Shown here piece by piece: positions 38,584 to 48,693 of a DNA stretch of 64,000 nt. The notes beneath the pieces were generated by a model that saw only the letters and a program-made list of their open reading frames with translations, was not told where the DNA came from and did not search any database. Position numbers and translations under genes: made by a program. This DNA comes from Methylobacterium jeotgali. Lineage in GTDB: Bacteria > Pseudomonadota > Alphaproteobacteria > Rhizobiales > Beijerinckiaceae. The stretch is taken from contig NZ_BPQR01000080.1 in the NCBI RefSeq assembly GCF_022179345.1, positions 1-64,000 of the forward strand, given 5' to 3'. The first letter of the stretch is position 1. Every line of letters starts with the position of its first letter.

Positions 38584-38925
38584 CTACTCCGCAAGGTCGA
38601 GGCAGTGCCGGCCCTCGCGGTCGTCGATCTCGATGACCCAGAGATCCGGGTCGAAGCGCACCTCCTTGGCGAGCCGCTCCTCGGCATCGAGGGGCGAGAC
38701 TTGCGCGAGGAGGCGCGCGAACAGGCGGTCGCCGCTGTCCGCCTCGGTGAAGAGGGCCTGCGGGGCCGGGCCGTAGAGATCGGCGCTGCCGTCGAGACGG
38801 TCGACCTTGGCGAAGATCGCGCCGGCCTCCGCCGCGCCCCGGCGGCGCAGCACCGCCGGAATTCCGGCGTCGTTCAGGCGGCGCAGATGCGCGGAGACGA
38901 AGAAATCGGAGCGCAGGCGGGGCAT
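38584..38925 (-). CDS. DUF1491 family protein
   Basis: A 113-residue soluble protein with the DUF1491 pattern: PRLRSDFFVSAHLRRLNDAGIPAVLRRRGAAEAGAIFAKVDRLDG, then RLFARLL and FDPDLWVIEIDDREGR near the end. The family is restricted mainly to Alphaproteobacteria and has no known function. The ATG at 38925 fits the family start; upstream in-frame starts cross the next gene. It is convergent with dgcA, with stops 3 bp apart, and follows the peptidoglycan-binding gene on the same strand. Confidence 0.82.
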   Translation of the reverse strand: MPRLRSDFFVSAHLRRLNDAGIPAVLRRRGAAEAGAIFAKVDRLDGSADLYGPAPQALFTEADSGDRLFARLLAQVSPLDAEERLAKEVRFDPDLWVIEIDDREGRHCLDLAE

Positions 38926-38972
38926 GGCGCCTCGATGGCGCGCCAGCGCGCGCCTGTCCACCGCGCCCGCAC

Positions 38973-39638
38973 CTATCCGGTGACGCCGGAGCGGGCGGCG
39001 AGCTCGCGGAGCGTCCGGCCGGCGGCCTCGCCGCGCACCGGCAGCTTGCGGTCGCGCTCGAACTTCTCGATCGCCGCGCGGGTGGCCGAGCCCATCACGC
39101 CGTCGGGCTTGAGCGGGCCGTAGCCGAGCTTGGCCAGAGCCTTCTGGGCTTGAATCACCGCCCGGTCGGGCTGCGGATTGACCGAGGCGGTGGTGTCCTC
39201 GCCCCGGATGATCTCGGCGATCGGGTCGGGCTTGCGCGGCGGCTCCTTCACGACCGGGGCCGGCTCTGCCGGGACTTGGCGCGGGACGGGCGCCGCCGGG
39301 GGCGCCTCGGCGAGGCGCGGGCGCGCCGTCTCCTTCGGCGCGTCCTTGATCACCATCTTCGGCAGGATCGGCGCCGGGTGGCGGCCGTTCTGCGAGCCCA
39401 GCGCGTTGACGGCGACCGCCGCGGTGGCGGCGAGGGCGGCGAGCGATCCCACCACCTCGCCCGGATGGCGGCGGCACAGGCGCGCGAAGCCGGCGAGGGC
39501 GGCGAGCCCCGTCCGGAGCGAGGTTCTGAACGCGCCGGAGGCCGGCGGGCGGGACGTCCGCTTCGGCCGGCCGGAGGCGCGCATGTCGCCGGGGACGGCG
39601 ATGTCGCGGGGGTCGCGGGGTCTCGTCTGCTCGCGCAT
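38973..39638 (-). CDS. Membrane-anchored peptidoglycan-binding domain protein
   Basis: A 221-residue protein. A basic cytoplasmic N terminus is followed by one membrane helix (about residues 60-80, VVGSLAALAATAAVAVNAL), a proline-rich periplasmic linker (95-145) and a C-terminal PG_binding_1 domain (about 155-215, AQKALAKLGYGPLKPDGVMGSATRAAIEKFERDRKLP). It should tether the inner membrane to peptidoglycan. It is directly downstream of the PleC/DivJ-like kinase on the same strand, 14 bp after it, and upstream of the DUF1491 gene. Co-expression with a cell-cycle kinase fits a role in envelope growth, which is inference. Confidence 0.82.
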   Translation of the reverse strand: MREQTRPRDPRDIAVPGDMRASGRPKRTSRPPASGAFRTSLRTGLAALAGFARLCRRHPGEVVGSLAALAATAAVAVNALGSQNGRHPAPILPKMVIKDAPKETARPRLAEAPPAAPVPRQVPAEPAPVVKEPPRKPDPIAEIIRGEDTTASVNPQPDRAVIQAQKALAKLGYGPLKPDGVMGSATRAAIEKFERDRKLPVRGEAAGRTLRELAARSGVTG

Positions 39639-39652
39639 GGAGGCTCCTGTGC

Positions 39653-41554
<1,902 letters not shown>

Positions 41555-41842
41555 GCGCAGCGCGTCGAGACCGTGGTCGATCCGTCGGCGCCCCTCGAGA
41601 ACGACTTCGAAAGACGGCTATGACCCTCGCAGAGCCCACTTAAGCGAATGTTGCGTCGCGGGCCCCGCCGCCCCGGATGCTTTCCGCAACGTTATCGGTG
41701 CGCGCCGCTGATCTTTCCAAAGACATTTCCTCAACCATGTCGCGCGATGTCTCGACCGCCGTTGACACTCGCTTCACGCAAGCTCGCGAGCCTGCCGGCC
41801 GAACGCGTCCCGTCCGAAGAAACCCGTCCGCGAGGCCGGCCC

Positions 41843-42151
41843 ATGTCCTTTCTCCTGCGTGCCGCCCTGGTGATCGGGGCGCTGTCCTACTGCGCGATGC
41901 TGCGCTCCGGCACGGAGCCGCGCCTGCCGCACGCGCCGGACGTCGCCGCCGCGTTGCCCGCGGCGGGCGCGCTGCCGAGCCTGTGGGAGGCGCTGCCGCC
42001 GACCGAGCGCGAGCGGCTGGTGCGGGCGGGGGCGGCCTCGCTCCTCCCCGCGTCGCAGGCGCAACCGGAGACCACGGCGGTGCTCGCCCCCTCGCGGGAC
42101 ACGCTCGCCGAGGCGGACCGACGGCCGGCGTGGCGCGGCGCCGTCCGCTGA
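41843..42151 (+). CDS. Small membrane/secreted hypothetical protein, 102 aa
   Basis: The family is not recognised. The N terminus SFLLRAALVIGALSYCAMLRSG is a signal peptide or anchor. The rest has LWEALPPTERERLVRAGAASLLP and an SRDTLAEADRRPAWRG end, largely disordered and proline/alanine-rich. The ATG at 41843 is chosen at the hydrophobic start; the earlier in-frame starts at 41648 and 41749 add unlikely sequence. It lies in the gap (41555-42176) divergent from the PAS kinase; the remainder of the gap (41555-41842) shows no other gene. Confidence 0.55.
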   Translation: MSFLLRAALVIGALSYCAMLRSGTEPRLPHAPDVAAALPAAGALPSLWEALPPTERERLVRAGAASLLPASQAQPETTAVLAPSRDTLAEADRRPAWRGAVR

Positions 42152-42176
42152 GGTCCTCAAGCCGTCCCGGAAAGCG

Positions 42177-43295
42177 CTAGGAGGCCGGCTGGCGAAGGCG
42201 GCCGGGCAGGGCGGGACGCGCGGGGGCCGCCCGCTCCGGCTGGCGGGGCTTGGCCTCCGGGGCGTGGTAGGGCCGGTGCGTCTCGGGCCGGGCCGGGCGC
42301 TCGGAGACCGGCCGGTCGCAGATCGCCGAGACGAGGTCGCGGGCGGCGGGCCGGCTCGTGGTCCGGAACAGCTTCACGAGGTCGAAGACGCGGCCCGCCG
42401 AACGGGCGACGGTCTCATTGAGGGTCAGGAAGACGTAGACCGCCTCCTCCTCGTCGAGCCCCGCCGCCCTGAGCGCCAGGGTGAGGAGGTCGTAGCGCGT
42501 CCCGGCGTCGGGCGCCGCCCGGAGGAAGCCCGTGGGCAGGCCGAGGGCCTCGGCGAGGGCGCCGACGAAGCCGGTCACATCGCGGGCGGCCGAGAACTGG
42601 GTAAGGACGCGGCCGAGGTCGCGGGGCGCGGGCGCGGTCGGCCGCAGCGCCGCCACCGCCTCGACCGCCTGCACGATGCCGGCGCGCCGCTCGGCATCGG
42701 CGAGAAGGAACAGGGGCGCGAGGGTCGCCGCGGGCAGATCGGTCCGGGCGAGGAGGGCGCGGGCGAGCTCGGCGTTGCCGCGGGCGCGGGCCACGAGGCT
42801 CTCCGCTGTGTCTGAGGCCAGCGCCAGCCCGGCGTTGCGGGCGAGCGTCAGGTCGATCGAGACGTCGCCCTCGGCGGTGAGCGCGGCCTGCGCACTGCGG
42901 CCGAGATCGGTGCGGCGGGCCAGCGCTCCTTCGAGGGGCGTGCCGTCCCGATGCGCGGCGGCGAGCAGGGTCTCGCTGAGGTTCGGGGTAAGCGCCACGA
43001 CGGCGTCGCGCACCGGGCCACCGCGCTCGGCGAGCCGGGCCAGCACCGCCTGCGGCGTCTCGGGGCAGGGCGCCAGCTTCTGCGCGACGATGAGCGCGGT
43101 GTCCTCGTCGACCGTCGGGATCAGCCCGCAGGCCAGGGCCTCGAAGGCCTCGACCGCGGCGCGATCGCGCGCCGCCGCCTGCAGGAAGAGGTCCGCCTGG
43201 ACGCGCAGGATGACCGGCTTGAGGTCGAGATGCTCGACCCGCGACAGTTCGATGAGGCCGGACAGGTCCGGCGCATCCTCGGCGGATGGGGGCAT
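42177..43295 (-). CDS. DUF2336 domain protein
   Basis: A 372-residue soluble protein made of HEAT-like helical repeats: FEALACGLIPTVDEDTALIVAQKLAPCPETPQAVLARLAERGGPVRDAVVAL is the DUF2336 opening, and further helical pairs continue to about residue 300. The C-terminal 60 residues are arginine- and proline-rich. DUF2336 proteins are common in Rhizobiales and have no known function. The ATG at 43295 was kept. It is convergent with the small secreted gene at 41843 and sits 121 bp after the HemY stop on the same strand. Confidence 0.82.
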   Translation of the reverse strand: MPPSAEDAPDLSGLIELSRVEHLDLKPVILRVQADLFLQAAARDRAAVEAFEALACGLIPTVDEDTALIVAQKLAPCPETPQAVLARLAERGGPVRDAVVALTPNLSETLLAAAHRDGTPLEGALARRTDLGRSAQAALTAEGDVSIDLTLARNAGLALASDTAESLVARARGNAELARALLARTDLPAATLAPLFLLADAERRAGIVQAVEAVAALRPTAPAPRDLGRVLTQFSAARDVTGFVGALAEALGLPTGFLRAAPDAGTRYDLLTLALRAAGLDEEEAVYVFLTLNETVARSAGRVFDLVKLFRTTSRPAARDLVSAICDRPVSERPARPETHRPYHAPEAKPRQPERAAPARPALPGRLRQPAS

Positions 43296-43417
43296 GGCAC
43301 TCGGGTACGCAAGGGACGCTTTGGGTAAGCGAAGGGTTATCCCGTTTGCGTGAACCCACCCTTAAGCCGCCCATCCGGCGGCCGTCCTGACCTGCCCCAG
43401 GCCGGGACTCCGAGGCG

Positions 43418-44869
43418 TCAGGCGGAGGCCGCGGCCATCTTCGCCGGGATGTCGGCAGGCTTGTCGCCGGCCGCGGGCGGCACGGGCTCCGCCGAGGCCG
43501 GACCGACCAGGACCGGTCCCGCGGGCACGACCGGAGATTCCTCGACCGGCATCGTCTTGGAAAAGTCGTCCTCGGGCCCGGCGATCAGGTTCGGCGGCGC
43601 CTTCCACTCGAATGCGTCGAGGCGACCGCTCACCGGGGAGACCGGCGCCCAGGTCTCCGAGGCGACGCCGTCGGCGATCCAGAGCGGGTCGCGGGGTGCG
43701 CGCACGGCGCGGGCCAGCCACTCGCGGGTGCGTCCGGAGCCGGCACCGTGCTCGGCCTCCTCGATACGAGCCATCATCAGGCAGGTGCGCACGGTGGGAT
43801 GGTCGGCGATGAGCGGCTGGAGCACGTCGCGGGCCTGGCCGAACTCGCGGGCGTCGAGGGCGGCGCCGGCCACCGCGAGCCGCGCCTCGGGGTTCCAGGA
43901 GCTGAGCTTGGCGAGCGTCTCGGCGCGGCCGAGGCGGTCGCGCACGGAATCGCCGGTGCGCAGGCCGAGATAGGTGCGGGCGAGGTCGGGATGAGGGTTC
44001 GCCTTCCAGGCCCCTTCGACGATTTTGGCGGCCTTCTTGAGGTCGCCCCGGCGGGCGAGGAGCCGCCCGGCGATGCAGGCGGCGGGCACGAGATCGGGGG
44101 CGAGCTTGACCGCGGAGAGCGCCCGCTCCGCCGCGACCTCGGGGTCGCCCGCCTCGAGGCGTTGGGCGGAGGCCGTGAGCAGCACCGCCCGCTGGCGACG
44201 GGCGACGGTGCGCTCGGTGAGGCCGAGGGAGCCGCGCCGCTCCACCGTCTCCAGGGCCCCGCTCCAGTCGCCGTCGGCGCATTGTGCCTCCAGCATCGCC
44301 TCGTTCGCCCAGGTGACGCTCGGCGCCAGCCGCGCGGCCTCGGCGGCGTAGGCGCGGGCGGCGGCCTCGTCGTCCCGGCGGCGGGCCTCCACGAACAGGC
44401 CGCGCAGGCCGAGCACGCGGGTCTCGGGCTCGTCGGCCATGCGGCGGAAGGCCAGCTCCGCGCCCTCGCGGTCGCCGGAGATCTGCGCGGCCTGCGCGCT
44501 GAGGAGCAGGGTGAGGGGCTCGGGCCCGAGCAGCCGCTCGGCGTCGTTGGCATGGCGGCGGGCGGCGAGCGGGTCGCCGGAGCCGACGGCGACCATGCCG
44601 CGCGACAGCGCCGCGAAGCCCTTGGCCCGGCGCCGCTCGCGGGAGCCGCGCACCAGGGTCTCCGGCAGCACGATCACGCCCTTCACCACCGCCCAGATCA
44701 GGCCGATGGCGACGGCGACGATCAGCACCCCGACGAGGGCGATGCCGAGGCTGGTGGCGATCTCGTAGCCGTTCCAGACCACGGTGACGGTGCCGGGCCG
44801 GTCGGCGATCCAGACGGCGCCGAAGGCGGCGATGGCCAGCAGGGCCAGGAAGGCGAGGGCGCGCCACAT
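43418..44869 (-). CDS. hemY: HemY family TPR membrane protein
   Basis: A 483-residue protein. Two N-terminal membrane helices (about 2-20 and 40-62) are followed by a HemY_N region (RERRRAKGFAALSRGMVAVGSGDPLAARRHANDAERL) and tetratricopeptide-like helices to about 400, then a proline-rich tail. The HemY_N protein (not protoporphyrinogen oxidase) is linked in gamma- and alphaproteobacteria with the hemC-hemD locus and heme synthesis; its exact role is unsettled. AGGAGTTCC precedes the ATG. It lies behind the mitofilin-like and HemD genes, the usual order in Alphaproteobacteria. Confidence 0.85.
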   Translation of the reverse strand: MWRALAFLALLAIAAFGAVWIADRPGTVTVVWNGYEIATSLGIALVGVLIVAVAIGLIWAVVKGVIVLPETLVRGSRERRRAKGFAALSRGMVAVGSGDPLAARRHANDAERLLGPEPLTLLLSAQAAQISGDREGAELAFRRMADEPETRVLGLRGLFVEARRRDDEAAARAYAAEAARLAPSVTWANEAMLEAQCADGDWSGALETVERRGSLGLTERTVARRQRAVLLTASAQRLEAGDPEVAAERALSAVKLAPDLVPAACIAGRLLARRGDLKKAAKIVEGAWKANPHPDLARTYLGLRTGDSVRDRLGRAETLAKLSSWNPEARLAVAGAALDAREFGQARDVLQPLIADHPTVRTCLMMARIEEAEHGAGSGRTREWLARAVRAPRDPLWIADGVASETWAPVSPVSGRLDAFEWKAPPNLIAGPEDDFSKTMPVEESPVVPAGPVLVGPASAEPVPPAAGDKPADIPAKMAAASA

Positions 44870-45034
44870 GGTGTCAGGAACTCCTGTCGGCCGCGCCGAA
44901 GCGGCGTGCGGCCGTGGGGGAGGGGTCGGTAGGAAGCGTCGTCGGGAGCTTGCGTTCCCGGGCGCCGTGCGAAACGTCGGGAACGCCGCCCGGCGGCGCC
45001 CCCGTGGAGGCGGGATCGAGCGCGTCCATCGGCC

Positions 45035-46975
45035 CTAGCGGCCGGCCTCGGCGGGGGCGCCGATGGCCTTGAACGCGTCGGCCGAGAGGCCGGCGGCGGC
45101 GCTGGCGGCGGCGGCGCGCGCCTTGAGCCTGGCCCCAAAGGCGGCGGCTTCCGTGCGGGCGGCTTCGGGCAAGGCGTCGAAGGCGGTAGCCGCCTCGGCG
45201 AGCGCGCCGCGGTCGAGGGCGGACTGGACGCGGGCGGCCGGGTCCGGCTCCGAGCCCGATTCCGTGGCCGGCGCGTCGACCTTGCGGATCTGCACGATCG
45301 ATTCCGCCATGCTGTAGAGGCGCTGCGTAATGTCGCCGGTCTCGGCCACGGTGCGGGCCTGCTCGGCCTTGCGGCGGTTGGCGATGCGCTCGGCGATCGG
45401 CCGGAACTCCGCCGCCAGCGCCGCCGAGGTCGGGGCGCCGGACGTGGCGAAGGGCGCGAGCGCGTCGAGACGGCCCGCATCCGCGTCGCCGAGGCCGCGC
45501 AGCGCCGTCAGGCTGTCGGCGTAGGGCAGGCCGGCGCGCAGCGCCACGCCGATCCGGTCGGCGGCCACGACCCGCAGGGCGGCGCGCAGGCTCGCCGCGT
45601 CGGGACGCTGGGACACCGCCTTATCGAGGGCGGCGAGGCGCGTGCCCTGCTCCTCGATGCGGCGGTCGGCGGCGCGGGCCGCCTCCTGCGCCTCCGCCTT
45701 GCCGGCATCGGCCGCTTGGCGCGCCGCCGCGGTGGCGGCCTGGACGGACTCGGTCGCCGCCTTCACGCGGGAATCGAGGGATTGCTGGAGCGCGTCGAGG
45801 CGCTGCCCGAGGGCCTCGTCGGCCTTGGCGGCGCGGTCGGTCTCGCCCTGGAGCGCCGCGAGACGGGCGGGCAGATCGGCGACCTCGGGGCTTGGCCTCG
45901 GCGCGGATTCCAGGGCCTTCAGGCGGTCCTCCAGCGCGGCGACGGCGCCGGACTGTACGGCGGTGACGGGCGCGTTCGCCGGCTGCTCGCGGCCGGGCTC
46001 CTCCTGAAGGGCGGAGACCCGCTGGTCGAGGCTGTCGAGCCGCGCGGCGAGATCGGAGGGGAGGGCGGCCGGCGCGCCGCCGCCGGATTCGTTGCCAGCG
46101 CGCGCCAGGGCCTGCTTGGCGCTCGCCTCGGCGGCGCGCACGGCCTCCGGCAGCGGCTTCAACGCGGATTCGTTAGCCGCGACGCGCTTGTCGATCGCGC
46201 CGAGCCGCTGCTCGACCTGCGCGAGGCGCGGGTCCTCGCCCGGTCCGCGGGCCTGTTCGAGCCCGTAGAGCAGGCCGGCGCCGAGGACGCCGCCGAGGAG
46301 CGCCGCCGCCGCGACGCTGCCGAAGCCGGCACCCGAGCGCACCGGGGCCGCCTCCGCCGTGGCGGCGACGGGGGTCTCCGGGGGCGTCTCCGCCGCGTGC
46401 GATGCCGCGTGCGCCTTGCCGTCCTCGCTCTTCGCGGTGGGGGCATCCGGCACGCGCTTGGCGCGCAGGTCGATGATCGGGCCGTCGTCGCCGCGGGCGC
46501 TGCCGGCCGGCGTGCTGCCGGCGAAGCCACTGCGTGGGGCGTCCGGCTTCGCGCCGGGCTTCGCCTCGGACGTCCTTGCCGCAGAGGCGGACGCGGCGCC
46601 CGACTTGGTCGGTCCGATCCCGAGCTTCTCCGAGGGCGAGGCGCCCGGCGGCATGCCCCGCCCGGTGGCGCCCGGATAGCTGGGTTTGCCACCCGCGTTG
46701 GAAGTCGCTGCGGTCGCCGTCTTCGGGCCGGCTGCAGAGGCGCTAGCTGCGGAAGAAGCACTGTTCTGGACGTTGGGGGCGGCCGCCTTCGGCGATCCCG
46801 CGCCGGCGGACGGTGCCGACGAGGCCGCGCCGGCTGCTGCCTGGCTGCCGGCCGACGCGTTCCGGCTCCCGCCGGGCTGGGTGTTCTGGTTCGAGGGCTT
46901 GCCCGGGCCGCTGCCCTTGCCGGAACCGTCCTTGTCCTGGCCCTTGCGGTCGGCGTCGCGCGGCGGTGCTGTCAC
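45035..46975 (-). CDS. Mitofilin-family inner-membrane protein
   Basis: A 646-residue protein of the COG4223/mitofilin (Mic60-like) group. A long low-complexity N terminus (Gly, Ser, Pro, Ala; about 1-210) is followed by one membrane helix (about 215-240, FGSVAAAALLGGVLGAGLLYGLEQ), coiled-coil repeats (about 240-460) and a C-terminal mitofilin-like helical domain (VAAD...RIGVALRAGLPYADSLTALRGLGDADAGRLDALAPFA). It is thought to shape or bridge the membrane. The GTG at 46975 with AAGGGAGAG upstream is preferred to the ATG at 46999. Synteny with hemD and hemY supports the call. Confidence 0.85.
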   Translation of the reverse strand: MTAPPRDADRKGQDKDGSGKGSGPGKPSNQNTQPGGSRNASAGSQAAAGAASSAPSAGAGSPKAAAPNVQNSASSAASASAAGPKTATAATSNAGGKPSYPGATGRGMPPGASPSEKLGIGPTKSGAASASAARTSEAKPGAKPDAPRSGFAGSTPAGSARGDDGPIIDLRAKRVPDAPTAKSEDGKAHAASHAAETPPETPVAATAEAAPVRSGAGFGSVAAAALLGGVLGAGLLYGLEQARGPGEDPRLAQVEQRLGAIDKRVAANESALKPLPEAVRAAEASAKQALARAGNESGGGAPAALPSDLAARLDSLDQRVSALQEEPGREQPANAPVTAVQSGAVAALEDRLKALESAPRPSPEVADLPARLAALQGETDRAAKADEALGQRLDALQQSLDSRVKAATESVQAATAAARQAADAGKAEAQEAARAADRRIEEQGTRLAALDKAVSQRPDAASLRAALRVVAADRIGVALRAGLPYADSLTALRGLGDADAGRLDALAPFATSGAPTSAALAAEFRPIAERIANRRKAEQARTVAETGDITQRLYSMAESIVQIRKVDAPATESGSEPDPAARVQSALDRGALAEAATAFDALPEAARTEAAAFGARLKARAAAASAAAGLSADAFKAIGAPAEAGR

Positions 46976-47095
46976 GGCCCATCTCTCCCTTCTCGGCATC
47001 GTCCGGCGGGACGATGCCGGCGGCGGCTCCGGCGGCGCCGCGCCTCTCCTAGCACCGGCGGCCTCGCGGGAGCGAGGGCCAGCGCGCGATTGTCG

Positions 47096-47797
47096 TCACG
47101 CGAGGCCTGCGAGGAGGTCGTCCTCGCTTGGCCGTGCCGGCACGAAATGGATCGGAAGGCCCGCCGCTTCCAGTGGGGCGGCGACATCCGCCGACAGGCA
47201 GACATGCCGGAGCCTCGCGAAGCTGTGTTCGAGGCCTGCGTCCCGCGACAGTCTCAGGGCCGTCCCGGCGCTGCGGCGGGAGTAGTGGAGCGCCGCGTCG
47301 ACCTCGCCCCGGCGGAGCGCCGTGGCGGCGGGTTCCGGCAGCACCGGAACGGCCGCGGCCTCGTAGACGATCCAGGCCGTGAGGGTGTGGCCGGAGGCAG
47401 CGAGGCTCGCCGCCGGCTCCGCCTTGCGCTCCCGCCCGGCGGCGTGGAGAAGCCGCGCGCCCGGGGGCATCCGTTCAGCGATCAGGGCGGCGAGGGCGGC
47501 GGCGTCGCCCTCCGCCGTCTCGACGGGGCCGAGGCCCGCACGGCGGGCGCGCTCCGCCGTGCGGCGTCCCACCGCGTAGACCGGCAGGCCGGCGAGCCGG
47601 GCGGCATCGGCCTCCGTCAGGGCATCGGCGGCGTTGGCGCTGGTGATGACGAGGGCATCGAACCAGCCGTCCGGCAGAGGCGCCCCGGTCGGCCGCACCG
47701 CGAGGACCGGGGCGACGAGGGGCGCGTGGCCGAGCTCGCCGAGCCGGGCGGCGGTGCGCGCGGCGGCGGGCTCGGCGCGGGCCACCCAGACGCGCAA
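47096..47797 (-). CDS. hemD: Uroporphyrinogen-III synthase
   Basis: A 233-residue cytosolic enzyme that closes hydroxymethylbilane into uroporphyrinogen III. The two-domain HEM4 pattern is present: LRVWVARAEPAAARTAARLGELGH, WFDALVITSANAADAL (the S-A-N region), GLPVYAVGRRTAERARRAGLG, LLHAAGRERKAE, and the closing LRHVCLSADVAAPLEAAGLP. The start is uncertain: no ATG is available at the domain start and a TTG at 47797 fits best, 5 bp after the epimerase stop; a GTG a few codons inside is another choice. It precedes mitofilin and hemY. Confidence 0.82.
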   Translation of the reverse strand: MRVWVARAEPAAARTAARLGELGHAPLVAPVLAVRPTGAPLPDGWFDALVITSANAADALTEADAARLAGLPVYAVGRRTAERARRAGLGPVETAEGDAAALAALIAERMPPGARLLHAAGRERKAEPAASLAASGHTLTAWIVYEAAAVPVLPEPAATALRRGEVDAALHYSRRSAGTALRLSRDAGLEHSFARLRHVCLSADVAAPLEAAGLPIHFVPARPSEDDLLAGLA

Positions 47798-47802
47798 GGG
47801 GC

Positions 47803-48693
47803 TCAGTCCGTGAGACGCAGGGACACGCGGTGCCCGGCGCTTCCGCCCGGCGCCAGCAGGCGCTGCGAGGTGCGCTCCGACAGCTCGCCGGAGAAGCCGG
47901 CCCGATCGGCGTGACCCGTCCAGCATTCGAGGGAGAGGAAGGGCGCGGATGGCTTCGTCCAGACGGCGAGATGAGGGAAGTCCTCGGCCTCCAGGGCGAT
48001 CGCCCGGCCCCCCGGCGCCTCGAAGCGCATCGTGCGGCTGCGGGCATCGAGGAAGACTAGGGCCTCCTTGAACAGGTCCGGATCGAGCGGCAGGCGGGCG
48101 CCCTCCATGGGGATCGGCCGCGTCTCGGCGGCGATCAGGCCGCCGGGCGCGATCTCGGGCACCCGCGGGGTCTCGGGATGCTCGAAGACGACCGCGTAGC
48201 CGCCGCCCGCGCGACCTTCGCCTTCGGCGAAGGGCCCGGGAAACGGCCAAGGGAAGGCCGGGTGGAAGCCGACCGCGTAGGGCAGGGGCCGCGCGTCGCG
48301 GTTCTCGACGCGCAGCGTGAAGTCGAGCCCGCTCGGGCGCACGCGGGCCGCGATGTCGAGGCGGAAGGCGAAGGGATAGTGCGGGCGGGTCTCCGGCCCG
48401 TCCTCCAGGCGCAGCGTCACGGAATCCGCAGCCTGCGCCACCACCGCGAAGGGCAGGTCGCGGGCGAAGCCGTGCTGGGCCATCGGGTAGGCGATGCCGT
48501 CGACCCTCACCGCGCCGTTCGCGGAGGCGCCGACCACGGGGAAGAGCCAGGGGGCGTGCCGGTTCCAGTGGGCCGGGTCGCCGCTCCAGAGATACTCCGT
48601 CCCGCCGACGCGCCAGGAGACCGGCTCGGCGCCGGTGAGCGCGATGCGCGCGGTCGTGCCGTCCGAGGCGGCGAGGTCGATGGTTCCGCTCAT
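47803..48693 (-). CDS. Aldose 1-epimerase family protein
   Basis: A 296-residue beta-sandwich protein of the galactose mutarotase-like group: GTEYLWSGDPAHWNRHAPWLFPVVG, YPMAQHGFARDLPF (catalytic His), YAVGFHPAFPWPF (second His) and FLSLECWTGHADR. It is closer to the YeaD/LacX-like branch that handles phosphorylated or unusual hexoses than to GalM. Its ATG overlaps the asparagine synthase stop (ATGA at 48690-48693) and its stop is 5 bp before hemD, so it is mid-operon. The substrate is not clear. Confidence 0.82.
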   Translation of the reverse strand: MSGTIDLAASDGTTARIALTGAEPVSWRVGGTEYLWSGDPAHWNRHAPWLFPVVGASANGAVRVDGIAYPMAQHGFARDLPFAVVAQAADSVTLRLEDGPETRPHYPFAFRLDIAARVRPSGLDFTLRVENRDARPLPYAVGFHPAFPWPFPGPFAEGEGRAGGGYAVVFEHPETPRVPEIAPGGLIAAETRPIPMEGARLPLDPDLFKEALVFLDARSRTMRFEAPGGRAIALEAEDFPHLAVWTKPSAPFLSLECWTGHADRAGFSGELSERTSQRLLAPGGSAGHRVSLRLTD